From: Corbicula japonica
Lineage: Eukaryota; Mollusca; Bivalvia; Venerida; Cyrenidae
Length of the DNA stretch: 64,000 nt
Direction of reading: 5' to 3'
Assembly (NCBI GenBank): GCA_038501625.1
Contig: JAZAYU010000037.1
Span: forward strand, 1,612,001-1,676,000
Under the pieces are notes generated by a model that was not told the origin of the DNA, ran no database searches, and worked only from the letters and a program-made list of their open reading frames with translations. Shown one piece after another: positions 1 through 13,000 of this stretch. Numbering within the stretch: the first letter of the stretch is position 1; every line of letters starts with the position of its first letter. A program made the translations under genes and the position numbers.

Positions 1-307
1 TGGTGATACTATCATGATTGGTTTTTTTTAAGTTGACTGTTTGAACAATAGGATGTCAGAGCCAGGCCAGGAAATACGGTCACCTGAAGTCTCAGACAAT
101 TGAAAATGCAGTCTATATACTAGTCAATGACCATAAAACAAGACTTAATAAGTCCAGGACAAGTAATTAATAAGCTTTTGGACAAGTGACAAAAAATGCA
201 TATTTCGTTAGCGAAAATGACAATCAATTCATCCCTGAAGTATATGTCATTACATACCCCTGTTTATTATTTACAATCTGATGTAAACCCTGTGATATTT
301 TTATTAT

Positions 308-961
308 GCCCCCACAAAGTGGGAGGCATATAGAGTTGCACTCCTCCGTCCGTCCATCCATCCGTATGTCCCCAAATCTTGTGGCATCAACTCCTCCTAA
401 ATTATAAGGCTGATTTCTTTCAAACTTGCACAGATGATCAAGCAGGATGTGTAGATGATCGTAAAGAAAGGATTTTTTCCTGCGGCTATTTTACCAGAGT
501 TATGGCCCTTTGTGAATTTCAGTAGTTAAATCTTGTGGCGTCAACCCCTCCTAAACTACAAGGCAGATTTCTTGCAAACTTGCACACATGATCAAGCTGG
601 ATGGGTAGATGATCATAAAGAAAAGATTTTTCCTGCTGCCATTTTTACCACAGTTATGGCCCTTTGTTTATTTCACTTACAAAATTTTGTGTCATCAACT
701 CCACATTTTCTATTTAGCTGATTTCTTTCAAACTTGCACAGATGATTAGACATGATGTGAAGATTGTTGTAAAGCACATTTTCTTGCAACAATTTTCACC
801 AGAGTTATGGCCCTTTGTTTATTTCAGTTATTAAATTTTGTGGCACTTAGTCCTCATTTACTAATCATGATCACCACATGTTGTTAATACCTGGTACAAA
901 ATTTTGTAACAAATGTTGTTGCAGCAGTGGGGGCATCAGTGTCCTGAGGACACAGTCTAGT
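308..961. repeat. Dispersed bivalve repeat with internal tandem structure
   Basis: The element opens with a short inverted motif (cccccacaaagtggg) and a run of tccg/tcca repeats. Roughly 117-bp units follow, each repeating phrases such as 'tttcaaacttgcacagatgat' shortened or varied and 'agttatggccctttg'. It ends at 'gtgggggcatcagtgtcctg'. The closing phrase resembles that of the 7.6-8.5 kb repeat, so the two probably belong to related non-coding families. The open frame through it is a by-product. It lies immediately upstream of the first coding exon of SSRP1, so the untranslated first exon and promoter of that gene are probably left of the window. Confidence 0.7.
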
Positions 962-1001
962 TTAAATAAAATTTAATTTCTTTCAGCATTGATTGAGCAA
1001 G

Positions 1002-4000
1002 ATGAGCAGTGATTATATGGAATATCCCGATGTTGTGCAGGAGGTCAGAGGAGCTCTGGTAAGCTTTTGCCTTTCTAACATTCTAGAGGTTAATAGATAC
1101 TTTCCATGTACTTATTCAGACAATGAGGAATTCAGCTTTCTTAGTAGAATAAATGACTTGGAAGTTTCTGTAGTTCAGTTGTACTTCTTTTTTGACAGTC
1201 TTCTGCACCCTAAACTCGCTGGAAAAGTTTATTGTTGTATGAATTTGATCTATACATAGAGTAACATTGCACTGTGGATATTATATATGTGGGTAAAAGT
1301 TTTCCGGTTCTTGTCAGGATTTCCAGTTGAAGCCGTGAGAGGTTGTTTTTTTAAATGCTGTAAATCTGTTAAGATAATTTGAGGCTGAGGGGTAGACAGA
1401 CTTATCACGACGATATATTCCCAACTAAATATTTTTATGACCTGTTTATCATTTCCAATAACAAATATTATTGGCTGTCATGTTTTATTGACACATCTTT
1501 TAATCTCCAGATGACCTTAAATTTGTATTTTGTGGTTTAGCTTTAATGCTGTTACATAGTATTTTTCAGGTGTCAATATCTATCTTGTACTAAGTGGGAA
1601 AAAGAGAAACATTACTTTCTTGTCTTTCTTATAGAATCCTGGCAGGTTGAAGTTTCAAGGTAACAGTGTTGTGTTCAAGAACACAAAGACAGGTCGGGTA
1701 GATCAGTTCCATGGAACAGATATTGATCAGGTGAAATGGTTGAAGAGGGCCCGAGGTTACTGTCTCAAGATAGTGCTACACAGCGGTCATATACACAGAT
1801 TTGACGGCTTCAAAGAAACAGTATGTATTTATATGTTCTCAAATGCTTAAGAAGACTTTCATTTGTTTAAAAAGTGCAAAAATTGTGTCACAATATTTAA
1901 TGTTATTGATATTAAATTGCATTTGTTTTAAGGCAGTTATTTGATGTGTTTTAGAATCAATTGGGTGAAAATATAACTTAGCCAACTTAAATGCTTGTGT
2001 TAAGAAGTTGGTTTGTATTTGTAGTTTTACAAACAACTCAACTGTGATGCTAGTCTTACAAAATGAGTGTTATTTTATGAGCTGTTTTGTTTTCAGGATC
2101 AAGAGAAGTTGGGCTCGTTTGTCTCTCGGAACTACAACACCAAGTTACAGACTGTGGATCTCTCTGTGAAGGGCTGGAACTGGGGAACACCCAAGTTTGA
2201 AGGTAACTTAAGAAACGTGTACAGTTGGCAATGGTACTAAGTATTGTGTACGGAACTTGCAAATTTTTGGTGCAAATGTTTTTATTAGCTCACCTGTCAC
2301 ATAGTGACAGGTTGAGCTTTTGTGATCACCCTTCGTCCGTCCGTCCCTCGTCCGTCCGTCGTCCGTTCACAATTGTTGTCCGCACTCTAGCGGTCATAAT
2401 TTTTATACGATCTTCTTCAAACTTGGTCAGAATGTTTATCTCATTGATATCTAGATCAAGTTCGAAACTGGGTTATGTGACCTTGAAATCTAGGTCACTA
2501 GGTCAAATTATAGAAAAATCTTGTCCGCACTCTAGCAGTCTCAATTTTGGTGTGATCGTCTTTAAACTTGGTCAGAATGTTTATCTCAATGATATTTAGA
2601 TCAAGTTCGTACCTGGGTCATGTGATCCTTAAAACTAGGTCAGTAGGTCAATTTAAAGAAAAAGCTTGTCTGCACTGTAGAGGTCTTAATTTTGGTCCGA
2701 TCTTTCTGAAACTTTGTCAGAATGTTTATCTCATTGATATCTAGGTCAAGTTTGAAACTGGGTCATGTGACCTTGAAATCTAGGTCACTAGGTCAAGTTA
2801 TATAAAAATCTTGTCTGCACTCTAGCGGTCTTCATTTTGGTGCAATCTTCTTTAAACTTGGTCAGAATGTTTATCTCAATGATATCTAGATCAAGTTCGT
2901 AACTGGGTCATGTGACCCTTAAAACTAGGTCAGTAGGTCAAATTAAAGAAAAAGCTTGTCTGCACTCTAGAAGTCTTAATTTTGATTGGATCTTCTTCAA
3001 GCTTGGTCAGAAAGTATATTTTGATGATATCTAGGTCAAGTTTGAAACTGGGTCATGTGACCTTGAAATCTAGGTCACTAGGTCAAATTATATTAAAATC
3101 TTGTCTGCACTCTAGCGGTCTTAATTTTGGTCCGATCTTCTTCAAACTTGGTCATATGTTTATCTAAATAATATCTAGGTCAAGTTTGACAGGTGAGCGA
3201 TTTAGGGCCAATTGGCCCTCTTGTTACCGGTGTGTGTAGAAGTTGCTGGTTATCTGCTGGAACTGAACAAGTCCCATTCATATTTGGTATGAACTGCATT
3301 CAGCATGGTTAGATTGCTAGAACATGCCTGGGGAAAATGTCATGGGGTTAATTTAAACAGTTTTTTTGTAGAATAATTAAAGTTCTTGTTAACTTATAAT
3401 TTAATTATAATTGCGAATTCAGTGAAGACAAATACTTTGAAACAGCCACAGAAATTTGGGTCAATAGTATTTCAAACAAGGTTCGTAATTAATAATTTAA
3501 AAATGTTTATGCACCATGTTAAATGTCTTAAAATGTTGATTAATTTTTGCAGGAAATGGCATGAACTTTTGCATAGACAACAACTTGGCGTTTGAGATTC
3601 CTCTGAACAATGTATCCCACACAACAACAGCCAAGAATGAGATCACGTTAGAGTTTCACCAGAATGATGATGCTGCCGTGTCCCTAATGGAACTGAGGTT
3701 TCATATTCCTGGTGATGCAGCTAATCCAGAAAAAGATACAGTCCAGGTTAGACAATTCAAATCACGATGATGTATCAAGTTGTATGGATTTAGCTTACTT
3801 GTCACTAAAAGAAAGGGGAATAAAAAATAATTGAACTTGCTGATTCTGAAACAACTTTTGTGAGAGAATGTTAAAGCCAATATTTGTTCACTGTAAACTA
3901 TTCACTTTCTGGTCAGGAATAATGTAATAAATCAAAAAGCAGCCATTTTATATCCTGATCAGACAGCACAGGTGTGCCAGCTCATCTGGATCTGCACTGT

Positions 4001-7000
4001 TTTTTTTTACGCCATAAGTATATATTTATATGGAAGAATTAAAAAAGATTAAAAATTGTTTAAAATGTATTGAAAAGCACTTACTGCTATAAGTGTTGTT
4101 ACTGGGATATGTGTTGTTGTTGTTGTAGGAGTTCTACAACCAGGTGATGGAGAATGCTGACATCATCCAGGCGACAGGCGACGCTGTGTGTGTGTTCCCA
4201 GAGGTCCAGTGTCTTACACCAAGGTTTGTTTTCTATTTTTACGATTTTATGGAAATCATCAATACAGATTTTAGAAAACTTGTTTATTAGTCCTTTCAGA
4301 GCAAAGTCTTCATCATAAAGTTTTATTTTATTAAACCTGTGCTGTATACAAAACATTTCCTTTGTCTTCCTTTTATGAATTTATTTTATTAATTTATAGT
4401 ATAAAATATTTAAAATTGTACTATATTATCATTAAAAAAAGATAACCATATGTCAGGCATAAGATCTACTACCACGTAAGAAAAGTGGTCTTTGGGTATA
4501 GCATAGGAATCTGGATCCGGATTGTGGGTTCAAATCAGACCAGGGATGTGATTCATCTGTAGTTTTCACAATCCACATTCGGCGCAAGTACTGGTTTGCA
4601 ACCCAGGAAACAGTCATTGAGGGTGATTATTATGTTTTAAGATGGATTTACTTGTTTCACAATTGATGCAAAATGAATAAGTTAAAACTAAAAAACAGAT
4701 CCAAAGTGATCACATGACTCTTGTATATACATGTGTAACATGGACTGGTTTATTATTGTAGAGGTCGCTATGATATCAAGATGTACACAACATTCCTACA
4801 ACTCCATGGTAAAACCTTTGACTACAAGGTTCTCTATACATCTGTGTTACGACTGTTTCTACTGCCTCATAAAGACGGAAGACAGATCTTCTTTGTGGTG
4901 AGTTTCTTGCTAATCCTTTTAAATCAGGCTCAGAAATTATGGTCTTGAAAGCTTTGGTCTCTAATTCTGAAGTCCTTACTTAAATTTCCTGATGGGGACA
5001 CATAAAAGCCCTTAACTGAAATATCTTTTCAGTTTTCATATATCCACTCTATAGCTTCTCGAAAGGACGATACTGTGGTATCATTTTATTTAGCGATGGC
5101 TTAACTTTCGCGTATTTCAGCTGCGCGGTGCGCGAATTTAAAACCTAAGCTAAAATTTAACCAAAAAGTTCCACAAACGTATCCGAAACGTGCTATGTCG
5201 GAATGGACGTACACTTTATATGTAGTTGCCCGTATCGCAATTTGATATCAATTAGAAATATCGAACAATTTTAGTAATAAAGAAAATAAAATAAGTTATA
5301 ACTGGCGAATTTCTTTTGGAATATGTTTAATGTTACTTCAAAACTTGAACGACATTTTAGTCCGCGCATTTAGGTCAGGTCACGTTTTACCACACAGTAT
5401 CGTTGTCATCTCGTTTTTAATTTATCAACACTTTTTTGAGTAACTGTTTCGCAATTAATTGACACTTTAGACCATAAAACGGGTACGAAATTTAACATGC
5501 CAATTATGATATGAATGGTCCAAACGGGTCGCGTGTCAATTACGGCGACGAATAAACAGCGGTCCGATAATGGACTAACAAAGGAAGTGGTAATTGACAG
5601 GGGGCCAACTGACACATGATTACCTCGCGTGTTCAAATAAACAATAGGTATTGATATGGGTAGGTAAAATATCGATAATAATTTTTTTGTTTGAAAAAAA
5701 TTGGATTTGCGCGAATTTACGTCCGCGTGAAACAGTCTTTTTCAGCGATTGCGCGAAATTTCGTGCCAGCGAAATTAAATGATACCACAGTACATGATGT
5801 AATTTGTTTAAAGTATAGGTTCTAGCTTGTGCATTAAGCATGAAAAGGTTTTTTTTTTCTCTACAAATCCTATTGCTGACCAATTGTCAGTTACTGCCAG
5901 AAGAATGATGTTATATTAGTCTACTTAAAGTTTAGTGTTGTTTTACAGGTGAGTTTAGACCCTCCCATCAAGCAAGGACAGACCAGATACCACTTCCTGA
6001 TTCTTCTGTTCTACAAGGATGATGAAATGACCCTCGAATGTGGACTCGGGGAGTAAGTAGGAACAGCTTCTGAAATATTGGCTTTTCAACAGGCTTATCT
6101 GGAATTGTTTACATAACCATTCAAAGACTAGTTTTCATATTTATTATTATATGTATGTGCATTAAAACAGATCTTTCATTTAGTTTTGTTTTCACTTGAA
6201 GCATTTTATTCGCAAACTGTTTAAAATTGTCAACTTAATTATATAGTAACAATGAGAAGAAAATGGTCTTTGTGTTTAATAATAAATCATAACTTAAATT
6301 AGAAAACTCTATACATGTGTTATAAATATATCAGATTTTAAATTGTATTAAGAAGCGAGCCTGTTGGGCTACTGATGGGCTTCATCAGCAGCAGAAAAAC
6401 ACCACCAAGTCCTGATTGTTGTAGGTTTAGTAAATTTTTGAACATGGGTAATACATTGTTTCAGTGAGCTGGAGGAGAGATATGAAGGCAAGTTACAGAA
6501 GGAAATGAACGGACCAGAGTATGAGATTGTTAGTAAAGTGTTCAAGGCGGTCACCACAAGGAAGATCACAGTTCCAGGAAGCTTCTTGGGGTAAACTTAC
6601 AAAACTGTAATATTTCACAACTTCTTGGCTAGACAAGTACATGTAGCTACACCATAATACTTAAAAGTCCCTGTTCACTGTGGTTGTTTGACATGATGTC
6701 CCACGTGATTCACTGTATGTCTGTGTGTAGGTTGTCTCATTGGTTTAGAGTGAAGGTATCAAAATCAGGAATTCATAATGTCAACAGTCTGTCATTTATA
6801 ACATTTTTGTTAAAACAACATTATAAATCACCATATTACTTACTATTTTTCAAAACTTCAATCACAGCTGTCAATATACATTTAATAATGTTTATTTGAT
6901 ATTTATAAGATCTAAAATATGTTGAATACTTCAGTTATCATGTTATTGCCTGTGAAGACCTTGACAGCCCGTTTCACACAATTTCTTAATTCAAGATTTT

Positions 7001-10000
7001 AGCTTCGATTCCCAGGTTGTTGGTAGTAATTTTTAGCTCAACTATTCGAAGAATAGGGGAGCTTTCCTACTCGCCCCGGTGTCGGCGTCGGCGTCCGTTA
7101 AACAAAAAATGCACTTTGGTCCATTACTTGAAAACTACTTATGATATCAACTCGAAACTTGGAATATATATTCACCATCAAATTCTACATCATTACCAAC
7201 AAGACCCATAACTCTGCTTCCAATATTTTTCAAGTTATGCCCCTTTTTCACTTAAATTTTGCGTTAAGGAAAATATGCATTTTGGTCCATAACTTATAAA
7301 CTACTTGAGATATCAACTTGAAACTTGGAATATATATTTACCATCAAATTCTACATCATTACCAACAAGACCCATAACTCTGCTGTCAATATATTTCAAG
7401 TTATGCCCCTTTTTTCTTATATTTTGTGTCTATTTTGTGTCAAGCAAAATATGCATTTTGCCTCTAACTTTAAAACTAATTGAGATATTGCCTTGAAACT
7501 TGAAATATATTTTCACCATCAAAATCTACATCATAACCAACAAGACCCATAACCCTTCTTCCAATATTTTTCAAATTATGCCCCTTTTTCGCTTACATTT
7601 TGTGTTAAGCAAAATATACAGTCGGCCCTTAACTTCGTTATGAATGGAGGGATTTCAAAATAACTTGGCACAAATGTTCACCATGACAAGGCGGTGTGTC
7701 GCGTACAATACCCATGCCTGTAGGTCCAAAGTCAAGGTCACTGTTACTAAAAATAGAATTTTCTTGCAAAATCGTGTCTGCTCTGTAACTTTGTTATTTC
7801 TTATTGGGTTTTTAAATAACTTGGTATAATTGTTCACCATATCAAGACGGTGTGTCACATACATGCCCAAGCCTGTATGTCAATGGTCAAGGTCACTGTT
7901 GCTAAAAATAGAATTTTCTTGTCTAGGCTGTTACTTTGTTATGAATGGAGGGATTTCAAAATATCTTGGCACAAATGTTCACCATGACAAGGCGGTGTGT
8001 CCGCACAATACCCATGCCTGTAGATCCAAGGTCAAGGTCACTGTTACTAAAAATAGAATTTTCTTGTCCAGGCTGTAACTTTGTTATGAATGGAAGGATT
8101 TCAAAATAATTTGACACAAATGTTCACCATGACAGGGCGGTGTGTCACGTACCATGCCCATGCCTGTAGGTCAAAGGTCAAGGTCACTGTTACTAAAAAT
8201 AGAATTATCTTGTCCTGGCTGTTACTTTGTTATAAATGGAGGGATTTTAAAATAACTTTGCACAAATGTTCATGAAAAGGCAGTGTGTCCGCACAATACC
8301 CAAGCCTGAAGGTCCAAGGTCAAGGTCACTGTTACCAAAAATAGAATTTTCTTGTCCAGGCTGTAACTTCATTATAAATGGAGGGATTTCAAAAAAACTT
8401 GACACAAATGTTCACCATGAAAGGGCAGTGTATCGCGTATTATTCCCATCATTGCACTTGAGTGTCTGAAAATGATGCATAGCGGGGCATCCGTGTCCTA
8501 TGGACACATTTCTAGTTTCACTTATATTTTCACTTAAGTGCACTTCATCGATAACTTTGCAAATACTTAAGGTATCAACTTCAAACTACCATTATATTTT
8601 CATTTCAGTTCTTTTTCTGTAACATTACTGAAGTGATTGATATTTGACTAAAAGTAAATGTCTCTAATAAAAAATTACTAACAAGTTTTCTAACAAATTC
8701 AGAAATATTTCATAGTTATTCCCCTATTCAGTTTAATATTTATGGTACATTTAGGAATTATTTCTGTTATTTGAAAAGAATTTCTCCCGTACCATTCACT
8801 TGTAAATATTTTTCCTGATTGCACATGAATGTATTGCCATAGTTGTTATTGTTTTAATCTTCAAATTGCATTTGTTTCAAATGATTCGTATAGTCGAGCA
8901 TGCTGTCTCCTCTGACAGCTCTTGTACCAAAGCCAGTGCTCACGCTGGCTGTTTTAAAATAATAGCCACAAAGTTTTTGAAAAATAAATTAATAGCCAAA
9001 GTTTTACACGTTGTTTCCCCATGCGTGGGAAATAGCATTATAATTATTTGTTTTGTTTTTTAATTAACATGATTTATCTAACATAACATCTATGTTATGA
9101 AGATTACCTGTTAATAATTGCTTTATTAATTTAACCTAGTCAATGAAAATAATTGGCTTTATGTAAAATTACTGATGGTTTTTAATAATAAGGCATTCTG
9201 CACTTCACTATTGCAGACAAAATCAATTGGATTCACTGCTATGTAAACATATCAAAAAGGTCTAACCTTCAAAGCAGTCTTAACCAAACAAAATTGTAAA
9301 ATATTGCATTAAAGTTTTGGGCAAAATAATTAAATTCACATCAATTTTCTGCTTAGAATGAGTTTATTTGCTAATGGGTAGTGGCAAAGACGATTCGGGA
9401 TTAGATGGTATGTCAAAAATAGACGTTGAGAAAATGGATGACAAACGTAATTACTAATAAACCAGTAGGAAATTGCAATGTGAAATAACTTTTCCAAAGC
9501 AAAAAATAAACAAAGCAGCTGATTAAACACATTTTTTGAGAAAATAGGAAGTATTTTCTCCGTTAACATGGTTAAAAAATCGGCAATTCGTACCGCGAAT
9601 TTTCGTCCTATTTATCACTTGAGGTACAGTATCCGGCTAGGTTTTTGCTTTGAGAATGGATTTAGAATTTGGCCAGTATTTAATATTAGATTAGAAAAAA
9701 AGAACACAACATTTATTCTTATTCTTAAAATATTTGTCTGCTTTGTTAAACATATGACAGGGGAATCCATAATAGCTATAAATAGCATCAACCTCAGAAT
9801 TCCCTTGTCATGACGTAATGGAAATGCCGGAAGTTTACCGATTACAATTATCAATCATTGACCCGTAGGCAAGGACGCTAAGGTGGTTATCTTAAGTGAC
9901 ACTTTGTTAGTTCAATTAGGGGATTAACGACCCACAATTATCAGGAATGTGGCGACCGCTCAGGGCAAAGTGAATGCAAATAAGCTAACAATATCTTGCA

Positions 10001-13000
10001 TTTTTGACAATTATTTAATCGCCAAATTTTACCGCCAATTCTTTAAAATAATCGACAAAAACGTAAAATTATCGCAAATGGCGACAATGTCGACTGACAG
10101 CGTGAGCACTGAAAGCCTTTGTTTTCTAGGTCATTTGTCAATCACCTCTTGATCAATGTAAAAAGTTTAAACATTTAAACACAAGAAGTCAAATGTTTTT
10201 GCTGAAGTATGTAAGTTTGACCTGCAGCACTGATGATGCACTGTGATGCTAATAAAACACACCTATCTCTATATGTACATAATCAATTTAATGTTAATAG
10301 AGTTAAATTTTCTTCCTTGTCAGCTCAGATAAGAACTAGACACATTAACACTTATATTTTATTATGTTGTGTTGTAGGCATTCTGGTACACCAGCTATAT
10401 CATGTTCCTACAAGGCAGCCACAGGCCTGCTGTATCCGCTGGAGAGAGGCTTTATATTTGTCCACAAGCCCCCAGTGCACATACGCTTTGACGAGCTGGC
10501 GGCAGTGAACTTTGCTCGTAGTGCCGGAAGTACAAGATCATTTGACTTTGATGTCGAGACTAAAGCTGGCAATGTGTTCACCTTCTCCAATATTGAAAAG
10601 TAAGTAGACTATTTTTTGTGTTGTCTTTTGAAAGTAAGTAGACATTATATTGTGCCATTCGTACTGTGATATAACTGACTGCATCTGGTATCATCTTTAT
10701 TTCATTATTTTCATCATGTCAGCAAAATTCAGATGTTCATGGTGTACACTGCACCTATAACTTTAGGAAATAATGTCAAAAAATTTAGAAATTTGCTGTT
10801 AATTTATAATAATTATCTCTGATAATTTGAGAGAATTGTTAATTGACCTCTCTCAAATGAGACTCTTTAAATTATTAGTCAAGTAGAATTGATAAACTTT
10901 AAACATGTTTTAGAGATGAATATGGGAAGTTGTTTGAGTTTGCAAAGAACAAAGACCTGAGGATGAAGAACATTGGAAACAAGAAGGTAACCAACATAGT
11001 CAAAATCACTTCATGTCATGACAGTCTTTACTGCTCAATTCAAGTGATAGTTTGTTAAGCATATCAATTGTCTGCTTAGTAGTAGACCAAGAGACCCAAA
11101 GTTCTGGTACAATCATATGGTAGATCATATATCAGTACTGTGTAGTATGTTGAATGAGGTCATAGTATTTTGTTTTATGGCTCATACTGACCTGTGATAC
11201 AATTGCTTCAAATTGGTGTCAGTTCCCTTTTAAAAAGATAAGTACCCGCATTGGCATAAATTGAGAAAGCATGCAGGGCACTAGACAACTTTAGGGGACA
11301 GGTACCCATGCCCGCAGAGAGGGGAATTTTGCGTCATTTTAATACAAAAGGGGAATTTTAAGTCATAACTGGTATACACATGTTTTGACTTAAAAGGGTC
11401 ACACACACACTTGTAAAACTGTTTTCTACCTCTTATTATAATAGCAAGCATATTTTGTGACTGTAGACTTACAAATAAAACACTTTAGTTACTTTTTTAT
11501 TTTTTTTTTTCAATTTTATTTTTTTTTAGATTTTTAGGGGAATTTTTTTCTGAAATGGGGGAAAAACATACTTATTTGACAGGGGAATGGGCCCATATTT
11601 GGCCCTAAAAATGGCAAAACGAGTTCCCTAGCATGTTAGGTTAAATATCGTTACAACATACTGTGGAATTTATTTCTTGTTTGTATAATTGTTCAGGTAT
11701 TTCATGACAGGGATGTTACATACGTTAAACTCAAAGCTAGTTTAAAACAAGCAATATTGAATGTTGGCTCTTCAGAGATAGTAAAAGGCTTTTACTGCTG
11801 GTGAAATAACCAAATTAAATCAACAATTGTTGGTAAAAAGGCATAAAATAACATGTTCCTAGTACGTTATTATTTGCTTTTGCAATTTCACCAAAAAGAC
11901 TAAAAAATATAATACAGAATGTACCCTGAGCATATTTCCTGAAGTAATAAACATATGAAGATTGTAAGTGATCATTTTAGGCATGGTGAACAGATGATCT
12001 TTGAGTTGATTATGGCATCTTGGTGACCTTGAAAACATTGTTCACATAGAATTCTTGATAACCTTATGATCAGGTTCTGAAGATCAGCTTAATATAGACA
12101 TCCCTCCTTAACAGGCTCAATAATGACACCCCAGGAATGAATAACTGTTGTCAGACACACAACCCTCAATATAACTATTTACTTTATGAAGTACCTATTT
12201 CAGTCTGGAGTTAGTGATTATGATGCTATGATGGACAGTGATGAAGAGAAGGGAGACCACGATGCCTACCTTGAGAGAATGAAAGCTGAGGGCAAGGACA
12301 GAGACAGTGATGCCTTTGATGATTCCAGCGACTCTTCAGGTAACCACATCATAACACTTTTCCCGTTATTTTCCGTCACATTTGTTATTTCATTGGACAG
12401 GTCTCAATCGAAAATCCTTAATTAAAGGTCATATGTTCTCAGGGATTCCTCATTTATAGTAATTGAAAATGATGAAATTATGGAAAGTTCAGGATTTGAA
12501 CACAAAATCATGATTTGGAGGGTCAGTGTGACAAGTTTGTCAGACAGAGTTAGAGCTTTTTTGCAGCCAAGATAATGTACAATGAATTAGGCTTAATTTT
12601 TTGGCCTTAATATGCAAGTGGGTATAAAATGTAAAAGTTTTTAATATGAAAATACCATTGTAAATGGTGGAATGACTTAACTAATCTTTCCTGTTATTTG
12701 CTCTTAATCATGTCTTAGCAGTTCAGCCTGAAGCCAGTAATATACATTTCCATTATACCCCACGAACAGGTAAATAGTGCAACATTTACTTTACCTGATT
12801 TTATTTGATTTTCAACATTTTCCTTTCATTTATTTTGAGATGGAATTAGTTTAATATTTTTATAAACTTGCGGTTATCACAATGAAGAGCAAAATCTAAA
12901 CTTAAATCACATGCTTTAAGACATAATTAGTATCCAGCATAAGATAAACATAAACAACTAACAAATGCACTTAATTTCCCTAGGTTAATACAGAAAGTTA

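Noticed and set aside
2225..2599. 124-codon frame in SSRP1 intron 3
   Set aside because: Runs through a dispersed bivalve repeat; no conserved domain and no splice relation to SSRP1.
4481..4570. tRNA-like sequence with gggttcaaatc B box
   Set aside because: The A box and folding are too poor to call a tRNA or SINE with confidence.
10408..10590. Minus-strand frame across SSRP1 exon 9
   Set aside because: Shadow of the real exon, which is supported by splice phase and family similarity.
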